DNA from: Pantoea sp. RIT-PI-b
Lineage (GTDB): Bacteria > Pseudomonadota > Gammaproteobacteria > Enterobacterales > Enterobacteriaceae
Direction of reading: 5' to 3'
Assembly: GCF_001187905.1 (NCBI RefSeq)
Contig: NZ_LGIS01000017.1
Coordinates: 186,001-250,000, forward strand
DNA length: 64,000 nucleotides
The notes beneath the pieces are model-generated. The model saw nothing but the letters and a program-made list of their open reading frames with translations. It made no database searches and was not told the origin of the DNA. The position numbers and the translations under genes are program-made. Each line of letters begins with the position of its first letter. Within the stretch, counting starts at the first letter, position 1. Of this stretch, positions 33,851 through 42,231 are shown one piece after another.

Positions 33851-35383
33851 TCAGTCATGTGGCGTTGAGGCGCTAATCAAGGCTTCACGCGTGGCCGCCG
33901 CGCGCGGTAAATCAGCGGTAATGCGGCCATCGGCCATCACCAGAATGCGGTCCGCCAGCGCCATCACTTCATCCAGTTCCGAAGATGAGAACATCACGGC
34001 CAGCCCCTGCTGTGCCAGATGACCAATCAGGTGATAGACATCCGTTTTTGCCCCAACGTCGATGCCGCGCGTAGGCTCATCGAGCAGCACCACTTGTGGA
34101 CCGGTCATCAGCGCTTTTCCCAATACCACTTTTTGCTGATTACCGCCGCTGAGTGACGTGATCGGCAGCTCCGGATCGCTGACTTTGATCGCCAGATGAC
34201 CAATCATTTCATCCACGCGACGCTGCTCTTTATGCGGATTGAGCCTCTGCCACGCGCGGCGGAATCCGCGCAGGCTGAGATCGCTGAGCGTCATGTTGGC
34301 GGTGATCGACATCAGCTGCACCACGCCTTCGGTTTGGCGATCTTCCGGCACCAGCGCAATCCCTTTTTTCAATCGCTGTTGAAAGCTACGCTTCTCCAGC
34401 GCTTCCCCGTTGAGGCTGACGCTGCCCGATTGACAGTGCATCATGCCAATCAGCCCTTTAAACAACTCGGTGCGCCCGGCGCCCAGCAAACCGTAGATGC
34501 CAATCACCTCACCTTTGCGCAGGGAAAATGAGACATCATTAAGCTTGTAGCCACCGTTTTGATGCAGCGCGGTCAGCCCATTTACCTTGAGGACGGTGGC
34601 ACCCTGCGCCGCCGGTTGGTAGTCGAAATGCTTTTTCTTATCGCCCACCATCTGCTCGATGATCCAGGGAATTGAAGCATCACGCACCTCACGCTCGCTG
34701 ATAAAGCGTCCGTCGCGGAAGATGGTGATGTGATCGCCAATCTCCATCAGCTCTTCCAGCCGATGCGAGATATAGATGATGGTGACGCCGCGCCGCTTGA
34801 GCTGCTCAATCACGTTAAACAGCACTTTCACCTCAGACTGGCTGAGTGCGCTGGTCGGTTCATCCATAATCAGGACGCGCGTGTCTTTGGACAGCGCCCG
34901 CGCGATCTCCACCAGCTGCTGATGGCCGATACCCAGCTCAGCCAGTGGCGCATAGGGATCGACATCCAGCTCCAGCCGCTGCAGCAGCGCTTTGGCCAGC
35001 TCATACTGGTACTTTTCATTGATGACGCCACGCTGGAAAAACTCATTGGCCATGAAAATGTTGTCCATCACATTCATATTGGGAAACAGGTTTAGCTCCT
35101 GAAAGATAATGCTGATGCCCTGTTTCTCTGCCTGATGCGTGGAGTTGAGCGATACCACCTCGCCATCCAGCAGAATGTCGCCGGAGGACGGGATCTCTAC
35201 GCCCGCCAGCATTTTCATCATGGTGGATTTACCCGCACCGTTTTCGCCAATCAGCACGTTGACTTTGTTGCGATAGACGCGGTAATTGACCTGGTCCAGC
35301 GCGGTGACGCCGGGATAGAGTCGCGACACATTACGCGTCTCGATAATCACATCCAGCGGCCCGTCGGGCGGAATTTGCGACAT
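33851..35383 (-). CDS. RbsA-type sugar ABC transporter ATP-binding protein
   Basis: 510 residues with two fused nucleotide-binding domains. N-terminal domain: Walker A GENGAGKST, degenerate signature LGIGHQQLVEIARAL, Walker B VLIMDEPTSAL, switch His in ISHRLEE. C-terminal domain: Walker A replaced by GLLGAGRTE without Lys, true signature LSGGNQQKV, Walker B VVLLDEPTRGID. This asymmetry, one hydrolytic site partly lost, is normal for RbsA, MglA and XylG. It starts at ATG 35383, nine bases after the DUF2291 gene. Confidence 0.95.
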   Translation of the reverse strand: MSQIPPDGPLDVIIETRNVSRLYPGVTALDQVNYRVYRNKVNVLIGENGAGKSTMMKMLAGVEIPSSGDILLDGEVVSLNSTHQAEKQGISIIFQELNLFPNMNVMDNIFMANEFFQRGVINEKYQYELAKALLQRLELDVDPYAPLAELGIGHQQLVEIARALSKDTRVLIMDEPTSALSQSEVKVLFNVIEQLKRRGVTIIYISHRLEELMEIGDHITIFRDGRFISEREVRDASIPWIIEQMVGDKKKHFDYQPAAQGATVLKVNGLTALHQNGGYKLNDVSFSLRKGEVIGIYGLLGAGRTELFKGLIGMMHCQSGSVSLNGEALEKRSFQQRLKKGIALVPEDRQTEGVVQLMSITANMTLSDLSLRGFRRAWQRLNPHKEQRRVDEMIGHLAIKVSDPELPITSLSGGNQQKVVLGKALMTGPQVVLLDEPTRGIDVGAKTDVYHLIGHLAQQGLAVMFSSSELDEVMALADRILVMADGRITADLPRAAATREALISASTPHD

Positions 35384-35392
35384 AGCCCCTCC

Positions 35393-36004
35393 TTATTGCC
35401 GGGTGATTTGCGCCGGTGTAATGTCAGGCGCCTGCTGTGGAATATCCCAGCTGCTGAACACTCCGACGATCGCCACTTTGTCGCCCACTTTCGGCTTAAA
35501 CGTTTGCATCATGTCGGATGCCTGCTGATTGATAGCGCGATTGAAATCGCCAAACAGCACCTGATCGTTGAAATCCTGATAGCTGGCGCCTTTATAAACG
35601 TCACGCAGCGCGGTGCCGCGAATAATCGGCCCGGTTTGCACCGTGACGCTGGCACCTGAGACCTCTTTCACCGTCATTTTGCCGCTGCGCGAGGTGGTAT
35701 TCAGCGCCGTCACTTCTCCGCTCAGGCTGACGCTAAATACACAGGGATTCTCATCCTGGCTGCGATAGCCGTAGCTTTTACAGGCACTGTCGAAATCTTT
35801 GGCCGACTGCAGCGACTTCATCAGTTCTGCCAGCGGCCTGGCTTCATGAGCGACCTGCGGCACCAGCTTCTGCTGCCACATCTGCGCGATGTTGGCCATG
35901 TTGGCATTAGGGGGATTTTTCAGGTCGGCCAGCTCCTGCTGCGACACAATGCGGCAACCGCTAAGGATCACGACGGGTAGCAGTAACCAGAGTCGTCTGT
36001 GCAT
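35393..36004 (-). CDS. DUF2291 family lipoprotein
   Basis: 203-residue predicted lipoprotein: MHRRLWLLLPVVILSGC has the lipobox LSGC at about 14-17, then RIVSQQELADLKN. The body matches the DUF2291 family, often found inside ribose-type ABC operons; its job is unknown. ATG 36004 is preferred over GTG 36007 because SD GGAG then has a six-base gap. Two cysteines (CKSYGYRSQDENPC) may form a disulfide. It sits between the binding protein and the ATPase, in the same transcript, so it may help the periplasmic part of this importer. Confidence 0.8.
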   Translation of the reverse strand: MHRRLWLLLPVVILSGCRIVSQQELADLKNPPNANMANIAQMWQQKLVPQVAHEARPLAELMKSLQSAKDFDSACKSYGYRSQDENPCVFSVSLSGEVTALNTTSRSGKMTVKEVSGASVTVQTGPIIRGTALRDVYKGASYQDFNDQVLFGDFNRAINQQASDMMQTFKPKVGDKVAIVGVFSSWDIPQQAPDITPAQITRQ

Positions 36005-36046
36005 CACATTCTCCTGAGCGCCCGATGAACGGGCGCACCGCGTTGA

Positions 36047-36982
36047 TTACGACTTGAAGTTAAAGTCCTGCACGCCTTTCGCGTTATCTGGGGTGATGAG
36101 AATGCCGCGGAACATCACGCGCTGCTTCTCAGGTTTAGTGCCTTTCTGAATAAAGTTGTCGAGGTCGGTTACGCCCTGTGCGGCAATAGCTTGCGCCTGC
36201 AACATCACCGTGGCTTTCAGATCGCCTTTCTCGACCGCATCGCGCTCATCATTACTGCCGTCAATACCGACCACGATGACATCGTTACGACCCGCCGCTT
36301 TCAGCGCGGCAATTGCCCCCAGCGCTACCGGGCCGTTGCCGCAGATCACCCCTTTCACATCCGGATGCGCCTGCAGGATGCTGTCCATGATGCGCTTGCC
36401 ATCAATCAGCGTGCCTTTGGCATCCTGACGCGCGACGCTTTTCATGTCGGAGTATTGATCGAGCACCTGGTGGAAAGATTTGGAACGCGTGACGCAGTTG
36501 TTATCGGCGAGATTACAGGTGAGTTCGGCGTAGCTGCCCTTTTCGCCCATCTTCTCAACAAACACGTTGGCCACATCGGAACCGGCCTGGAAGTTGTTGT
36601 GGGTGATTTGCGCCAGCGCCACGTCATCCACCGGGATCTCGCGGTTGATCAGTACCACCGGAATGCCGGCATCTTTGGCTTTTTTGATGGCCGCCACGCT
36701 GGCGGTGGAGTCCGCGTTATCCAGCACGATGCCCTGTACTTTCTTGCCAATCGCGGCATCAATCAGTTCACTTTGCTTCTTCACATCTTCGCCATGCGAC
36801 AGCACGCTGGTTTTGTAGCCGAGTTCCTGCGCTTTGAGGTTGGCGCCTTTGGCTTCGGAGGCGTAATACGGGTTATCCAGTGAGTTCACCAGAATCATGA
36901 TGGTGCCTTTTTCGGCAGCCAAACTGGCGTGCGCGATCAGACAACTGGCAATAGCAGTCAACAGCAGGATGGGTTTTTTCAT
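36047..36982 (-). CDS. Periplasmic sugar-binding protein of ribose-type ABC importer
   Basis: Type I periplasmic binding protein of 311 residues. Signal peptide MKKPILLLTAIASCLIAHASLA. Two-lobe family blocks: MILVNSLDNPYYASEAKGANLKAQELG, VQGIVLDNADSTASVAAIKKAKDAGIPVVLINREIP and CGNGPVALGAIAALKAAGRNDVIVVGIDGSNDERDAVEKG. It resembles RbsB and related binders. Hinge/ligand residues differ enough that ribose cannot be assumed. A cysteine pair, TCNLADNNC, lies in the middle. First structural gene after the SDR at 37039. Confidence 0.92.
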   Translation of the reverse strand: MKKPILLLTAIASCLIAHASLAAEKGTIMILVNSLDNPYYASEAKGANLKAQELGYKTSVLSHGEDVKKQSELIDAAIGKKVQGIVLDNADSTASVAAIKKAKDAGIPVVLINREIPVDDVALAQITHNNFQAGSDVANVFVEKMGEKGSYAELTCNLADNNCVTRSKSFHQVLDQYSDMKSVARQDAKGTLIDGKRIMDSILQAHPDVKGVICGNGPVALGAIAALKAAGRNDVIVVGIDGSNDERDAVEKGDLKATVMLQAQAIAAQGVTDLDNFIQKGTKPEKQRVMFRGILITPDNAKGVQDFNFKS

Positions 36983-37038
36983 GGTGATTTTCTCTTTGTT
37001 GTAGGTGCAGGGTCAGCCGTTCTGGTGTTGGCGTGGCC

Positions 37039-37836
37039 TTACCAGATGGTAAAGCCACCGTCGATCATCAAATCTGCGCCGGTGATCATGTCGCTGCCGT
37101 TACTGGCGAAGAACAGCACCGCGGCGGCGATTTCGTCGGTATAGGCAAAGCGCCCGAGTGGGATCAGTTTTTTCATCGCTTCACCCTTCTCTCCGCGCCA
37201 GGCTTTTTCCCCCATCGGCGTCAGCACTACGGTGGGCGACAGGGTATTTACGTTGATGCGATGCGGCGCAAACTCTTTGGCCATCACCTTGGTCATGCCC
37301 AGCAGACCCGCTTTGGCCGAGGTGTAAGCCACGTGGTTATCGATGGCGATAGAGGCGGCCTGCGAGGCGATATTGATAATTTTGCCGCCGTTACCGGCAC
37401 GCACCATGCGTTTACCGGCAGCCTGCGAGCAGAGAAAGGGGCCGGTAAGATTCACGGCGATCTGTTTCTGCCACTCGGCGAAATCGGTCTCCAGTACCGC
37501 TTGTAACATCACGTAGCCGGCGCAGTTCACCAGGATATCAATCTGGCCATAATGCTGTTCGACCTGATTGAAGGCAGCATCCACCGAGCCGGGATCGGTG
37601 ACATCGCAGCACACCAGCAGCACGCGATCGGCGGCAAACTGCGTCTGCACATCAGCCACTTTGTCACGTTCGAATGGAGGATAGAGCAGCGCCAGCCGCG
37701 CCCCTTTCTCCAGCAGCATGGCGTTACTGGCCATGGCAATACCGCCCAGCCCGCCGGTCACCACCGCCACTTTGCCGCTTAAGTCCTGCTCAATGTTCAC
37801 GCCGTAGCGCAGGTTGACGTCATATTCCCCACTCAT
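37039..37836 (-). CDS. Short-chain dehydrogenase with atypical cofactor loop
   Basis: 265-residue SDR and first gene of the operon, with SD AAGGAG and a start at ATG 37836. The cofactor loop is TGGLGGIAMAS: the third glycine of TGxxxGxG is Ala, unlike the other SDR here. NCAGYVM (variant NNAG), catalytic Ser in INIASQAAS, YTSAK and the C-terminal MITGADLMIDGGFTIW keep the family outline. A 20-residue N-terminal extension precedes the Rossmann fold. Likely oxidises the imported sugar or polyol together with the SDR at 31954; substrate unknown. Confidence 0.85.
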   Translation of the reverse strand: MSGEYDVNLRYGVNIEQDLSGKVAVVTGGLGGIAMASNAMLLEKGARLALLYPPFERDKVADVQTQFAADRVLLVCCDVTDPGSVDAAFNQVEQHYGQIDILVNCAGYVMLQAVLETDFAEWQKQIAVNLTGPFLCSQAAGKRMVRAGNGGKIINIASQAASIAIDNHVAYTSAKAGLLGMTKVMAKEFAPHRINVNTLSPTVVLTPMGEKAWRGEKGEAMKKLIPLGRFAYTDEIAAAVLFFASNGSDMITGADLMIDGGFTIW

Positions 37837-38215
37837 CCACTTACTCCTTTCATCATTACGCTGCGGCGATGATTATCGCTGGCCGGGTTATCGTTTTTGG
37901 CAACATTGGTTTTCGAACAAAAATATAAGCTATCGATTAATAATGGTTTGTGGGGCAGATCAAATTTCATACAAATCGCAGCAATAAAATACATCACTAT
38001 GATTTAATTGATAATGCTTACATTTCATATTTCCAGGCATGGAGAGAGCTGCTAGGGGCTTTGTGCAAAATCAATCGCATAGCAAACATTCATTTTCGTT
38101 CGAAAACGAATGAGCTTGCGAGCTGCCTCGCAAATACCAAAAACGCAGAGTAAAATCAGCTCGGGTTTCCTTATTGGCGAGACCAGACCGTGATTGGAAA
38201 GAGGGAGCGTTTCGA
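37837..38215. other. Divergent promoter region of the ABC/SDR operon and DeoR gene
   Basis: 379 bases between two divergently read genes. It holds the candidate operator at 38087-38112 and a half-like site TTTTCGAACAAAA at 37910-37922. AT-rich blocks between 37940 and 38060 could hold both promoters. No gene seen. Confidence 0.7.
38087..38112. promoter_or_regulatory. Candidate DeoR-family operator
   Basis: Inverted repeat whose arms ATTCATTTTCG and CGAAAACGAAT match at ten of eleven positions around a two-base centre. TTCG/CGAA arms are typical of DeoR-family sites such as those of GlpR. It lies about 105 bases before the DeoR-family start and about 250 bases before the SDR start, suiting control of both. 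Confidence 0.55.
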
Positions 38216-39037
38216 TTGAAAAGCAAAACTGAGCAGCTGGCTGATATGCAGCTTCGCCGTGAGAAGATTCTGGAGATGATCCGCGAAGACGGCACCGTCA
38301 CGGTAAAAGCGTTAACCGATACCTTTGGCCTGACCGAAGCCACCATCCGCACCGACCTGCGCATGTTGCAGCAAGAGGGTCATGTGCAGCGTTATCACGG
38401 CGGCGCCACGCTGATGACCGGTAAGCAAAATAGCGGTGCAATGCTGCTGGAGCGCCAGACGCATCTCGACGAAAAACAGGCGATTGGACGCCTTGCCGCG
38501 CAGCATGTGGAGAATGGCGATACGGTGATTTTCGATTCCGGCACTACTACCACGGCAATCGCCGAGGCGATTAGTCATATTCGGCGTCTGTCAGTGATTA
38601 CCACTGCCGTTAATATTGCGCTAAAGCTGGGCGGCGAACCGGGGATTAATATTTTGCTGACCGGCGGCACCTTCAAGTTCCCGACGCTATCGACCTCGGG
38701 TGAGAAAGCGGCCTCTTTTTTCGAAAACGTATTGGCGGAGAAGCTGTTTCTCGCCACCGCCTGTATTTCGCCGCGTTTGGGGCTGAGCTTTCCCAGCGAG
38801 ACCGATATCAAAGTGAAGATGGCGATGATCAAATCGGCCAGCACCGTTTACGTGGTAGCGGATTCCAGCAAGATTGATAAGGTGTCGATGTTCGCCCTGC
38901 CGTGCGACTGGAGCCATATTCACTATCTGATTACCGATAGCGGGATTTCACCGGCGCAGGTCGCGGCGTTTGAGGCGTTGGGGGTGCAGGTGTTGGTGGC
39001 GGGAGTGGAAGGGTTAAAAAAACGTGCGGCATCCTGA
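38216..39037 (+). CDS. DeoR-family transcriptional regulator
   Basis: 273-residue repressor-type regulator. N-terminal winged helix about 12-65 with RREKILEMIREDGTVTVKALTDTFGLTEATIRTDLRMLQQEGHVQRYHGGA; C-terminal DeoRC sugar-phosphate-sensing domain with DSGTTTTAIAEAI (phosphate-binding) and VVADSSKIDKVSMFAL. TTG 38216 is favoured because SD GAGGGAG lies eight bases before it; an earlier TTG at 38174 has none. The adjacent divergent ABC/SDR operon is the likely target and its phosphorylated substrate the likely inducer, by family analogy. Confidence 0.88.
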   Translation: MKSKTEQLADMQLRREKILEMIREDGTVTVKALTDTFGLTEATIRTDLRMLQQEGHVQRYHGGATLMTGKQNSGAMLLERQTHLDEKQAIGRLAAQHVENGDTVIFDSGTTTTAIAEAISHIRRLSVITTAVNIALKLGGEPGINILLTGGTFKFPTLSTSGEKAASFFENVLAEKLFLATACISPRLGLSFPSETDIKVKMAMIKSASTVYVVADSSKIDKVSMFALPCDWSHIHYLITDSGISPAQVAAFEALGVQVLVAGVEGLKKRAAS

Positions 39038-39056
39038 TTGGTGCACTCTTTGACCA

Positions 39057-39113
39057 GGTGGGCATAAATGCCCACCCTACAAAAACCCCGTAGGGTCGGC
39101 ATTCATGCCGACC
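39057..39113. repeat. Back-to-back pair of short intergenic palindromes, copies 2 and 3
   Basis: GGTGGGCATAAATGCCCACC (39057-39076) and GGTCGGCATTCATGCCGACC (39094-39113), both with a CAT-N2-ATG centre; between them CCCTAC and GTAGGG face each other. Located between the convergent DeoR gene and cheZ, where they may also act as terminators. Confidence 0.85.
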
Positions 39114-39126
39114 ACGAGTTAAAGCA

Positions 39127-39771
39127 TTAAAACCCTAAACTATCCAGCAGGTCATCAACCTGATCCTGGTTCGCCACCACGCCCGGTGCATTGGCATGGA
39201 TCTGCGGACCATTCAATAGGCTGGTCGCATCCTTACGGGCTGCCGCGTTCGCTTCTGGCATATTCTCCAGCAGCACCATCAGCAACTGACGCTCGATCTC
39301 CTGGATCACATCCATCATGCGCTTGATCACCTGACCGGTAAGGTCCTGGAAATCCTGCGCCATCATGATTTCGAGCAACTGCTTATTGGTGTACGACGTG
39401 TGTCCCGGAACGTCAGTCAGGAACTGGCGCGTATCCGAAACCAACTCGCGCGCATCTGTCAGTTCAATCGGATTTTCAAACCATGCGTCCCAGCGGCCTT
39501 TCAGCTGGTTGGCGTTGGCTTCCATTTGGTCCTGGTGTGGCTGCGCTGCTTCAACGCAGTTCAACGCACGTTCAGCCGCTTGCGCCGTCATTTGCACAAC
39601 ATAATCCAAACGATCGCGCGCGTCAGGAATCGCTTCCGCCGCTTCAGCAATCGCCTGGTCTAACCCCAGCTCACGCAAACTGTCACGCAGCATGCGCGTC
39701 AGTGAGCCGATACGGGTAATAATGTCGTGTGCCGAGGCTTCTTCGGTTGATTTCGGAAGGTCGCTCATCAC
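39127..39771 (-). CDS. cheZ: CheY-P phosphatase CheZ
   Basis: Dephosphorylates CheY-P, so resets the motor signal. 214 residues, E. coli-sized. The four-helix core contains the catalytic patch [19 protein letters not shown] with the Gln inserted into the CheY site, and the C-terminal helix [12 protein letters not shown] that grips CheY-P. It follows cheY after six bases and ends the chemotaxis operon. In E. coli flhB follows; here the next gene is a convergent regulator. Confidence 0.96.
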   Translation of the reverse strand: MMSDLPKSTEEASAHDIITRIGSLTRMLRDSLRELGLDQAIAEAAEAIPDARDRLDYVVQMTAQAAERALNCVEAAQPHQDQMEANANQLKGRWDAWFENPIELTDARELVSDTRQFLTDVPGHTSYTNKQLLEIMMAQDFQDLTGQVIKRMMDVIQEIERQLLMVLLENMPEANAAARKDATSLLNGPQIHANAPGVVANQDQVDDLLDSLGF

Positions 39772-39777
39772 ATCTCC

Positions 39778-40167
39778 TTACATACCCAGTTTTTCGAATA
39801 TTTTGCCTAACTTCTCTTCCAGCGTGGCAGCAGTGAACGGTTTCACTACGTAGCCGCTGGCACCCGCCTGCGCGGCCGCGATGATGTTCTCTTTCTTCGC
39901 TTCCGCCGTGACCATCAGCACCGGCAGTTTACTCAGCGCCGCATCGGCACGAATGGTCTGCAGCAGTTCCAGACCGTCCATGTTGGGCATGTTCCAGTCC
40001 GACACCACGAAATCAAAGCCGCCCGCACGCAGTTTAGTTAGCGCATCAACGCCGTCTTCTGCCTCTTCGACGTTATTGAATCCCAGCTCTTTCAGCAGGT
40101 TACGGACGATACGACGCATCGTATTGAAGTCATCCACCACCAAAAAGCGCATATTTTTATCAGCCAT
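39778..40167 (-). CDS. cheY: Chemotaxis response regulator CheY
   Basis: Single receiver domain of 129 residues that carries the signal to FliM at the motor. Phosphorylation site D57 in [14 protein letters not shown]; acidic pocket D12-D13; conserved Thr in [13 protein letters not shown] and Lys in [13 protein letters not shown]. Very close to E. coli CheY. Lies between cheB (39 bases upstream) and cheZ. Confidence 0.98.
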   Translation of the reverse strand: MADKNMRFLVVDDFNTMRRIVRNLLKELGFNNVEEAEDGVDALTKLRAGGFDFVVSDWNMPNMDGLELLQTIRADAALSKLPVLMVTAEAKKENIIAAAQAGASGYVVKPFTAATLEEKLGKIFEKLGM

Positions 40168-40206
40168 ATCTACTCCTGTGTTGTCTCGTCCAGCAGGACG
40201 GGCTCG

Positions 40207-41256
40207 TTAAATTCGCAATGCCTGTCCGGCGCTAATTTTCGCCAGCATGTGCTGACTGATGTGGCCCAAATCGACCACTTCACTGGTGCCGCCCATCGCA
40301 ATCGCTTCGCGCGGCATGCCAAATACCACACAGCTGGCTTCATCCTGCGCGATGGTCCAGGCGCCCGCGCGATGCATTTCCAGCATCCCGGCGGCGCCGT
40401 CGTTCCCCATCCCGGTCAGGATCACACCCACCGCATTTCGTCCTGCATGGACCGCCACCGAACGGAACAGCACATCAACCGATGGCTTGTGTCGATTCAC
40501 CGGCGGACCGTCATTCAGTTTCACTACGTAGTTCGCCCCGCTACGCGCCAGCTCCATGTGCATCGCGCCCGGCGCGATATAGGCATGGCCCGGCAGAATA
40601 CGCTCGCCGTCTTCCGCCTCTTTCACGGTGATCTGGCACAGCTTGTTCAGTCGCTCGGCAAACGAGCGGGTAAAGCCTGGCGGCATATGTTGCGTAATTA
40701 GCAGCGCCGGACTGGTGGCCGGCAGCGGCTGCAGCACATGGCGAATCGCCTCGGTGCCGCCGGTGGATGAGCCAATGGCTATCAGCTTTTCACTACTCAA
40801 CAGCGGACCGGCTTTCAAGGTTACCGGCATCGGCATGGCCGCACGCGCATGCAGTTTGGCGCGCGCTGCGGCGCGAATCTTGTCGGCAATCATCTGGCTG
40901 TAGGCCAGCATGCCTTCACGAATGCCGAGCTGCGGCTTGGTGACAAAATCCACCGCGCCCAGCTCCAGCGCGCGCAGCGTCACTTCGGATCCTTTACCGG
41001 TCAGCGATGACACCATCACCACCGGCATTGGACGCAGGCGCATCAGTTTCTCGAGGAAATCGAGGCCATCCATGCGCGGCATTTCTACATCCAGCGTCAA
41101 CACCTGCGGGTTGTACTGTTTGATTAAATCCCGCGCCACCAGCGGATCTGGCGCACTCGCGACCATCTCCATATCGGGATGGCTGTTGATGATTTCCGTC
41201 ATCAACTGTCGCATTAGCGCAGAGTCATCCACGCACATCACGGTGATTTTGCTCAT
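40207..41256 (-). CDS. cheB: Chemotaxis methylesterase/glutamine deamidase CheB
   Basis: Removes methyl groups from receptors and deamidates Gln, resetting sensitivity when phosphorylated by CheA. 349 residues: receiver domain 1-125 with D56 as the phosphorylation site, linker, and catalytic domain from about 155 with the triad S164 (GSSTGG), H190 (TQHMPP) and D286 ([10 protein letters not shown]). The start overlaps the cheR stop by four bases, as in E. coli. Confidence 0.97.
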   Translation of the reverse strand: MSKITVMCVDDSALMRQLMTEIINSHPDMEMVASAPDPLVARDLIKQYNPQVLTLDVEMPRMDGLDFLEKLMRLRPMPVVMVSSLTGKGSEVTLRALELGAVDFVTKPQLGIREGMLAYSQMIADKIRAAARAKLHARAAMPMPVTLKAGPLLSSEKLIAIGSSTGGTEAIRHVLQPLPATSPALLITQHMPPGFTRSFAERLNKLCQITVKEAEDGERILPGHAYIAPGAMHMELARSGANYVVKLNDGPPVNRHKPSVDVLFRSVAVHAGRNAVGVILTGMGNDGAAGMLEMHRAGAWTIAQDEASCVVFGMPREAIAMGGTSEVVDLGHISQHMLAKISAGQALRI

Positions 41257-42128
41257 CGTCTTTCCTTGCTCAGTCCATAGACTGTCTGTCCACGCAGCCA
41301 GAACTCTTTGCTGATCTGACTAAAGTTCTCTGAGTGTCCGGCAAACAGCAGGCCGCCGGGCTTCAGCAGGGGCACGAAACGGCGCAGAATCTGTTCCTGC
41401 GTCTCTTTATCGAAATAGATCATCACGTTGCGACAAAAAATCGCGTCGAACGGACCCGGCAACGCCCAGTCGTTGGCCAGTAAATTCAGTTGCGAATAGT
41501 TCACCATGTTGGCGAGGTCAGAACGCACCCGCACCATGCCTTCGTGCGGGCCAGTGCCGCGCAGGAAAAAGCGCTGCAGCTGTGACTGCGACAAGGTGCG
41601 CAGCTCTTCCTGGCGATAGACGCCTGCCACGGCTTTCTCAAGCACCTGCGTATCAATATCGCTGGCGTGCACCTGGAACTTACCCGGACCGGTGCCCAGC
41701 GTTTCTGCCAGCGTCATGGCGATGGAGTACGGCTCTTCGCCGGTTGAGGCGGCGGTGCTCCAGACGCTGTAATTACCCGTGCGCTTACGCGCATGATCCG
41801 CGAGGATCGGAAAGTGATGCGCCTCGCGGAAGAAAGAGGTCAGGTTGGTGGTCAACGCGTTAATAAACGCCTGCCACTCGGCACTGTTCTGGTCCTGCTC
41901 CAGCAGCGCCAGATAGCGGCCAAAGTCATCAATATTCAGCATGCGCAGACGACGCACTAAACGGTTGTAAACCATCTCGCGCTTATGGTCGGCCAGCACA
42001 ATGCCCGCTCGCTGATAAATCAGCTGGCTGATACGACGAAAATGAGTATCTGAGAGCGGCAAGCGCTGCACCATTTGCGAGAGCAGCGTGGTCGCTTCAC
42101 TTTGATCTAATAACGTCGATTTCTTCAT
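41253..42128 (-). CDS. cheR: Chemotaxis methyltransferase CheR
   Basis: SAM-dependent methyltransferase that methylates receptor glutamates. 291 residues: N-terminal helical domain binding receptor helices, then SAM-binding core with [17 protein letters not shown] and [34 protein letters not shown]. The beta-subdomain that binds the receptor tail NWETF is present near residues 190-205. All three receptors just upstream end in NWETF. Confidence 0.97.
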   Translation of the reverse strand: MKKSTLLDQSEATTLLSQMVQRLPLSDTHFRRISQLIYQRAGIVLADHKREMVYNRLVRRLRMLNIDDFGRYLALLEQDQNSAEWQAFINALTTNLTSFFREAHHFPILADHARKRTGNYSVWSTAASTGEEPYSIAMTLAETLGTGPGKFQVHASDIDTQVLEKAVAGVYRQEELRTLSQSQLQRFFLRGTGPHEGMVRVRSDLANMVNYSQLNLLANDWALPGPFDAIFCRNVMIYFDKETQEQILRRFVPLLKPGGLLFAGHSENFSQISKEFWLRGQTVYGLSKERR

Positions 42129-42207
42129 TTCAGGTCACCCGGCAACAAACTGTTTAAATTGTGATACTGCGGTTGCTACTGTGCTGCCAGTCGCGCCATG
42201 CTTATGG

Positions 42208-42225
42208 GCCGCCTTGCGGCGGCCA
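42208..42225. terminator. Weak GC hairpin between tsr and cheR
   Basis: GGCCGC and GCGGCC pair across CTTGCG in the 103-base gap; no T-run follows, so it may only stabilise the message or attenuate weakly. Confidence 0.35.
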
Positions 42226-42231
42226 CAAGGA

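Noticed and set aside
34196-35659. Plus-strand frames opposite the ABC ATPase and DUF2291 gene
   Set aside because: Antisense shadows of well-supported genes with ordinary codon structure on the minus strand.
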